Source: an uncultured Phascolarctobacterium sp. (GTDB lineage: Bacteria; Bacillota; Negativicutes; Acidaminococcales; Acidaminococcaceae). From it: a stretch of DNA of 13,649 bases. The notes under the pieces were generated by a model. The model had not been told where the DNA came from. It ran no database searches and saw nothing but the letters and a program-made list of their open reading frames with translations. Of the stretch, positions 11,747 to 13,649 are shown in pieces (positions within the stretch are counted from its first letter, which is position 1; each line of letters opens with the position of its first letter). The stretch lies in contig UQZN01000030.1 of NCBI GenBank assembly GCA_900545535.1, forward strand, positions 1 to 13,649, given 5' to 3'. The position numbers and the translations under genes are program-made.

Positions 11747-12980
11747 CTAAAATATCATCTACCTTTTCCAACGGCTGCCGCCTCAAAATTGCCTGCCCCG
11801 CATTGAATGCACGCGACCAGATCGGTACCTTGATCCGGTCATCCGACCCCAGCATGATCCGCCCCGACCGTAAAGCCTCGCTCAGCGGCTGCTGCTCTGC
11901 ATCCGGCAAAACACTGCTGCCCCTCAGGCTGCTGAAAGAATTCTGACTGGCCGCATATAATTCCATATTTTCTTTCTGCGCAAAAAAGCTCAGAAATTTT
12001 TTTGCTTCCGCAAGATGCGGACTATCAGCATTAACGGCCATCCGTGTATCGATATTCAGCATCAGTATACCGCCGTCCCTGCACAGCGGATAAGGATAGA
12101 CCCCAAAAGTAAAATCCGGCCGCAGCTGCTTCAAACGTCCCGTATTCCAGGCTCCCGTCAGCATAAACGGCGACTGCCCTTTGGCAAATATTTTATAGTC
12201 ATCGCTGTTTTTATTACTTTGCAAAGCTGCTTCGGTATCCGTATACAAACACAGCGCCTGCGCCATCTGCACGCCACGGTGCAACGACTCGCCTACTTGC
12301 AGCTCCCCTGAATTGATCCGCCCGCACAGCATCTCCGCCTGTCCGTTCAAATAATACTCGTTCCAGCCGCCGCTCAAAATCACCGTCGCCAGCGACAGAT
12401 CTTTATTCACTACCAGCGGCAAAATACCCTGTTCGTCAAAAAAAGCACAGCTTGCCGTAAATTCCTGCCAATCCTTCGGCACCGTCTGATTATATTTTTT
12501 CAGCAGATCCAGATTGCAAAACAGACCCAGGGCCGAAATGGAAGTAGGCATATAAAAATAGCCTTTTTCCGCCTGCAGCTGCTGCAAAGCGACCGGCGCC
12601 AAGTCATCCATACCCTGCACGTCACTGAGCTCCGCCAGATAACCTTTTTCCTCAAAAGCAAGCAGCCTGTCATGGTCGATAATAAAAATATCATCGCCAT
12701 TACCTGAACGCAGCCGTGTTTCTAAAATCTTAAAATACTCGTTGCCTTTCAGGCTTTCATAAGAAATCTGCACCTCGGGGTGCAGCTGCATATACTTATT
12801 TAAAATAGTCTCGATCGCTTTGACATTGCCCGGTTCCACTTTATTTCCAAAAAAAGTCAGCGAAACAGACGATTTGCTGTGACGATCGCTGATATTGACG
12901 ATTTTATCCTCAGCGATACCGCAGCCCGCAAGCAAAACGCAGATATTCAGTAATAAAATCAGCCAGAAACCTTTGCGCAT
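11733..12980 (-). CDS. Solute-binding lipoprotein (family 1 extracellular binding protein), probable kinase partner
   Basis: A 415-residue lipoprotein. Residues 1-19 form a signal peptide ending in the lipobox LLAGC; C20 would be lipidated. The mature part has the family 1 pattern of carbohydrate-type ABC binding proteins: SVSLTFFGNK, a region around ILNKYMQLHPEVQISYES, DDIFIIDHDRLLAFEEKGYLAEL, and YFYMPTSISALGLFCNLDLLKKY. ATG 12980 is preferred over the in-frame ATG at 13010 because AAAGGTGAG sits 6-7 bases before it and the lipobox then falls at the normal distance. No permease or ATPase genes are present on either side. Overlap with the kinase gene suggests that it presents a ligand to the sensor rather than to a transporter; it could still serve a distant transporter. 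Confidence 0.92.
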   Translation of the reverse strand: MRKGFWLILLLNICVLLAGCGIAEDKIVNISDRHSKSSVSLTFFGNKVEPGNVKAIETILNKYMQLHPEVQISYESLKGNEYFKILETRLRSGNGDDIFIIDHDRLLAFEEKGYLAELSDVQGMDDLAPVALQQLQAEKGYFYMPTSISALGLFCNLDLLKKYNQTVPKDWQEFTASCAFFDEQGILPLVVNKDLSLATVILSGGWNEYYLNGQAEMLCGRINSGELQVGESLHRGVQMAQALCLYTDTEAALQSNKNSDDYKIFAKGQSPFMLTGAWNTGRLKQLRPDFTFGVYPYPLCRDGGILMLNIDTRMAVNADSPHLAEAKKFLSFFAQKENMELYAASQNSFSSLRGSSVLPDAEQQPLSEALRSGRIMLGSDDRIKVPIWSRAFNAGQAILRRQPLEKVDDILDAET

Positions 12981-13027
12981 CAGTATCTCACCTTTAAATT
13001 TATTAAACAAAACAATATTATATTTAA

Positions 13028-13036
13028 ATTATAACA
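13028..13036 (-). promoter_or_regulatory. Extended -10 promoter of the lipoprotein-kinase operon
   Basis: The minus strand reads TGTTATAAT, a perfect -10 with TGn. No convincing -35 is seen. It lies about 35 bases before the ribosome site. The gap 13037-13200 is AT-rich, with a GC-richer patch at 13110-13150 containing several AGC/GCT inverted triplets (AAGCTT, AGCGCT), which could hold a regulator site; nothing specific is recognised. Confidence 0.6.
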
Positions 13037-13202
13037 TAAAAAGCGAGTTTATTATATTTTTATAATCTTTGCATTAAAATACCCCTATGCACAGGTAATT
13101 GCTAAAAGTAAGCCAAGCTTCCAGCGCTTAGCTGAAATCCCCCTCTGCCTTACTGTTATAAAAACTTAACAATAAAATTTATAAACAAAATACGTTTTCA
13201 AA

Positions 13203-13250
13203 TAAAAAAATTGGGCAAGAATAGCTCCGAATCCCTATCCTTACCCAATT
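13203..13250 (-). terminator. Terminator of the DUF4143-type gene
   Basis: Read on the minus strand, AATTGGGTAAGGATAG pairs with CTATTCTTGCCCAATT around a 10-base loop: a 16-bp stem with two G-T wobbles, followed by TTTTTTTATTT. It lies 11 bases after the stop codon, so the lipoprotein operon downstream has its own transcript. Confidence 0.88.
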
Positions 13251-13260
13251 ACTTTCTCTC

Positions 13261-13649
13261 TTATAACATTCCAGCCGGTATATACCAGTTCTTAGCATCT
13301 ATTGGCAAAAGATCAGTCGCAAAGCAGATCACTCCACCCTCTCCCAACTGCAAAGCACGTTCCCCTTCTGTTACCGGCTGCAGCATGTCAAACTTTTTCG
13401 TCTCTTTCGCCGGATTAGAACTTTTGCGGATCGCCAGAGGATGCACCTTACCATCTATGTTCAACACCAGTTCTACCTCACGACTGTTAAAGTCACGATA
13501 GTACCCCAGCGGCGGTACCTGTCCGCAGTTACTGAAGCTCTTATATATCTCCATTACCGCCCAGGTCTCTAAAAAACTGGCTGACATGGCGCCTGCTTCC
13601 AGTATCTCGGCATTGCTCCAGCGCAGCAGATAAGCCGCTAATCCCGTAT
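13261..13649 (-). CDS. DUF4143-type AAA+ ATPase, C-terminal part (N-terminus outside window)
   Basis: The frame stays open to the window edge, so the ATG at 13587 is internal. The visible 128 or so residues begin TGLAAYLLRWSNAEILEAGAM and continue with FLETWAVMEIYKSF, PPLGYYRDFNSREVELVL and HPLAIRKSSNP. This is the pattern of the C-terminal DUF4143 domain, which follows an N-terminal P-loop ATPase in a large family of bacterial ATPases of unclear role. The domain has a restriction-endonuclease-like core, usually with an acidic residue in E(I/V)D and an ExK motif in the form EIKKS. Here these read EVEL and AIRKS, so both acidic positions look changed. The function of the family is not settled; some members have been discussed as toxin or accessory genes. 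Confidence 0.85.
   Translation of the reverse strand, partial: TGLAAYLLRWSNAEILEAGAMSASFLETWAVMEIYKSFSNCGQVPPLGYYRDFNSREVELVLNIDGKVHPLAIRKSSNPAKETKKFDMLQPVTEGERALQLGEGGVICFATDLLPIDAKNWYIPAGML

Noticed and set aside
13082..13160. AGC/GCT-rich patch upstream of the lipoprotein gene considered as a catabolite-repression (cre) site
   Set aside because: It does not fit the cre consensus core, and the inverted triplets are too short to claim an operator.
13205..13255. Hairpin before the DUF4143-type gene considered as a tRNA or small RNA
   Set aside because: It is one long stem with a T tract, explained as a terminator; no cloverleaf or anticodon arm.

Overview
The window looks like chromosome from a low-to-moderate GC Firmicute, and a diderm member of the Negativicutes is my best guess. 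Reasons: an SOS box of the Bacillus type (CGAAC-N4-GTTY) in front of a YneA-like LysM gene, strong purine-rich ribosome binding sites, Firmicute-style sigma-A promoters, a NifS/NifU/Rrf2/CysK set, and an exported protein with a TonB-like proline-rich linker. The genus cannot be fixed from the sequence alone.

Layout. 1-81 is the end of an unidentified plus-strand gene. 164-200 is a bidirectional terminator. 261-563 (minus) is a YneA-like LysM cell-division inhibitor with its own promoter and LexA boxes. 699-1640 (minus) is an AEC-family transporter behind an unknown 112-residue protein (1697-2035). 2082-2954 is a MazEF-type toxin-antitoxin operon bounded by two copies of a 67-bp terminator-bearing direct repeat. 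2997-4600 (minus) is nifU and nifS, divergent from the plus-strand rrf2-cysK pair (4787-6198). A 59-bp tandem repeat (6253-6379) precedes an operon of an HD-domain hydrolase, mnmA and a secreted proline-rich protein (6433-9142). A nested terminator hairpin separates this from a minus-strand operon coding for a lipoprotein solute-binding protein and a hybrid histidine kinase (9236-12980). The window ends in the C-terminal part of a DUF4143-type ATPase.

How the genes fit together. The centre is a sulfur and Fe-S module. CysK makes cysteine, NifS takes its sulfur as persulfide, NifU assembles clusters, and MnmA uses NifS-derived sulfur to thiolate tRNA. An Rrf2 regulator with three cluster-type cysteines sits between them. 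Three copies of an AATTCCTAG motif lie in the divergent promoter region, two of them inside the nifS and rrf2 core promoters, so the regulator probably represses both directions.

Most interesting points: (1) the toxin-antitoxin cassette between near-perfect 67-bp direct repeats, so it could be excised cleanly; (2) 12-bp iterated AGCAA units next to its promoter; (3) a solute-binding lipoprotein translationally overlapped with a hybrid kinase and with no transporter genes in view, which resembles LuxPQ or TorTS sensing; (4) a 59-bp tandem imperfect palindrome whose third, truncated copy runs into a perfect extended -10 promoter. I do not see strong evidence of a wholly new defence or mobile system here.
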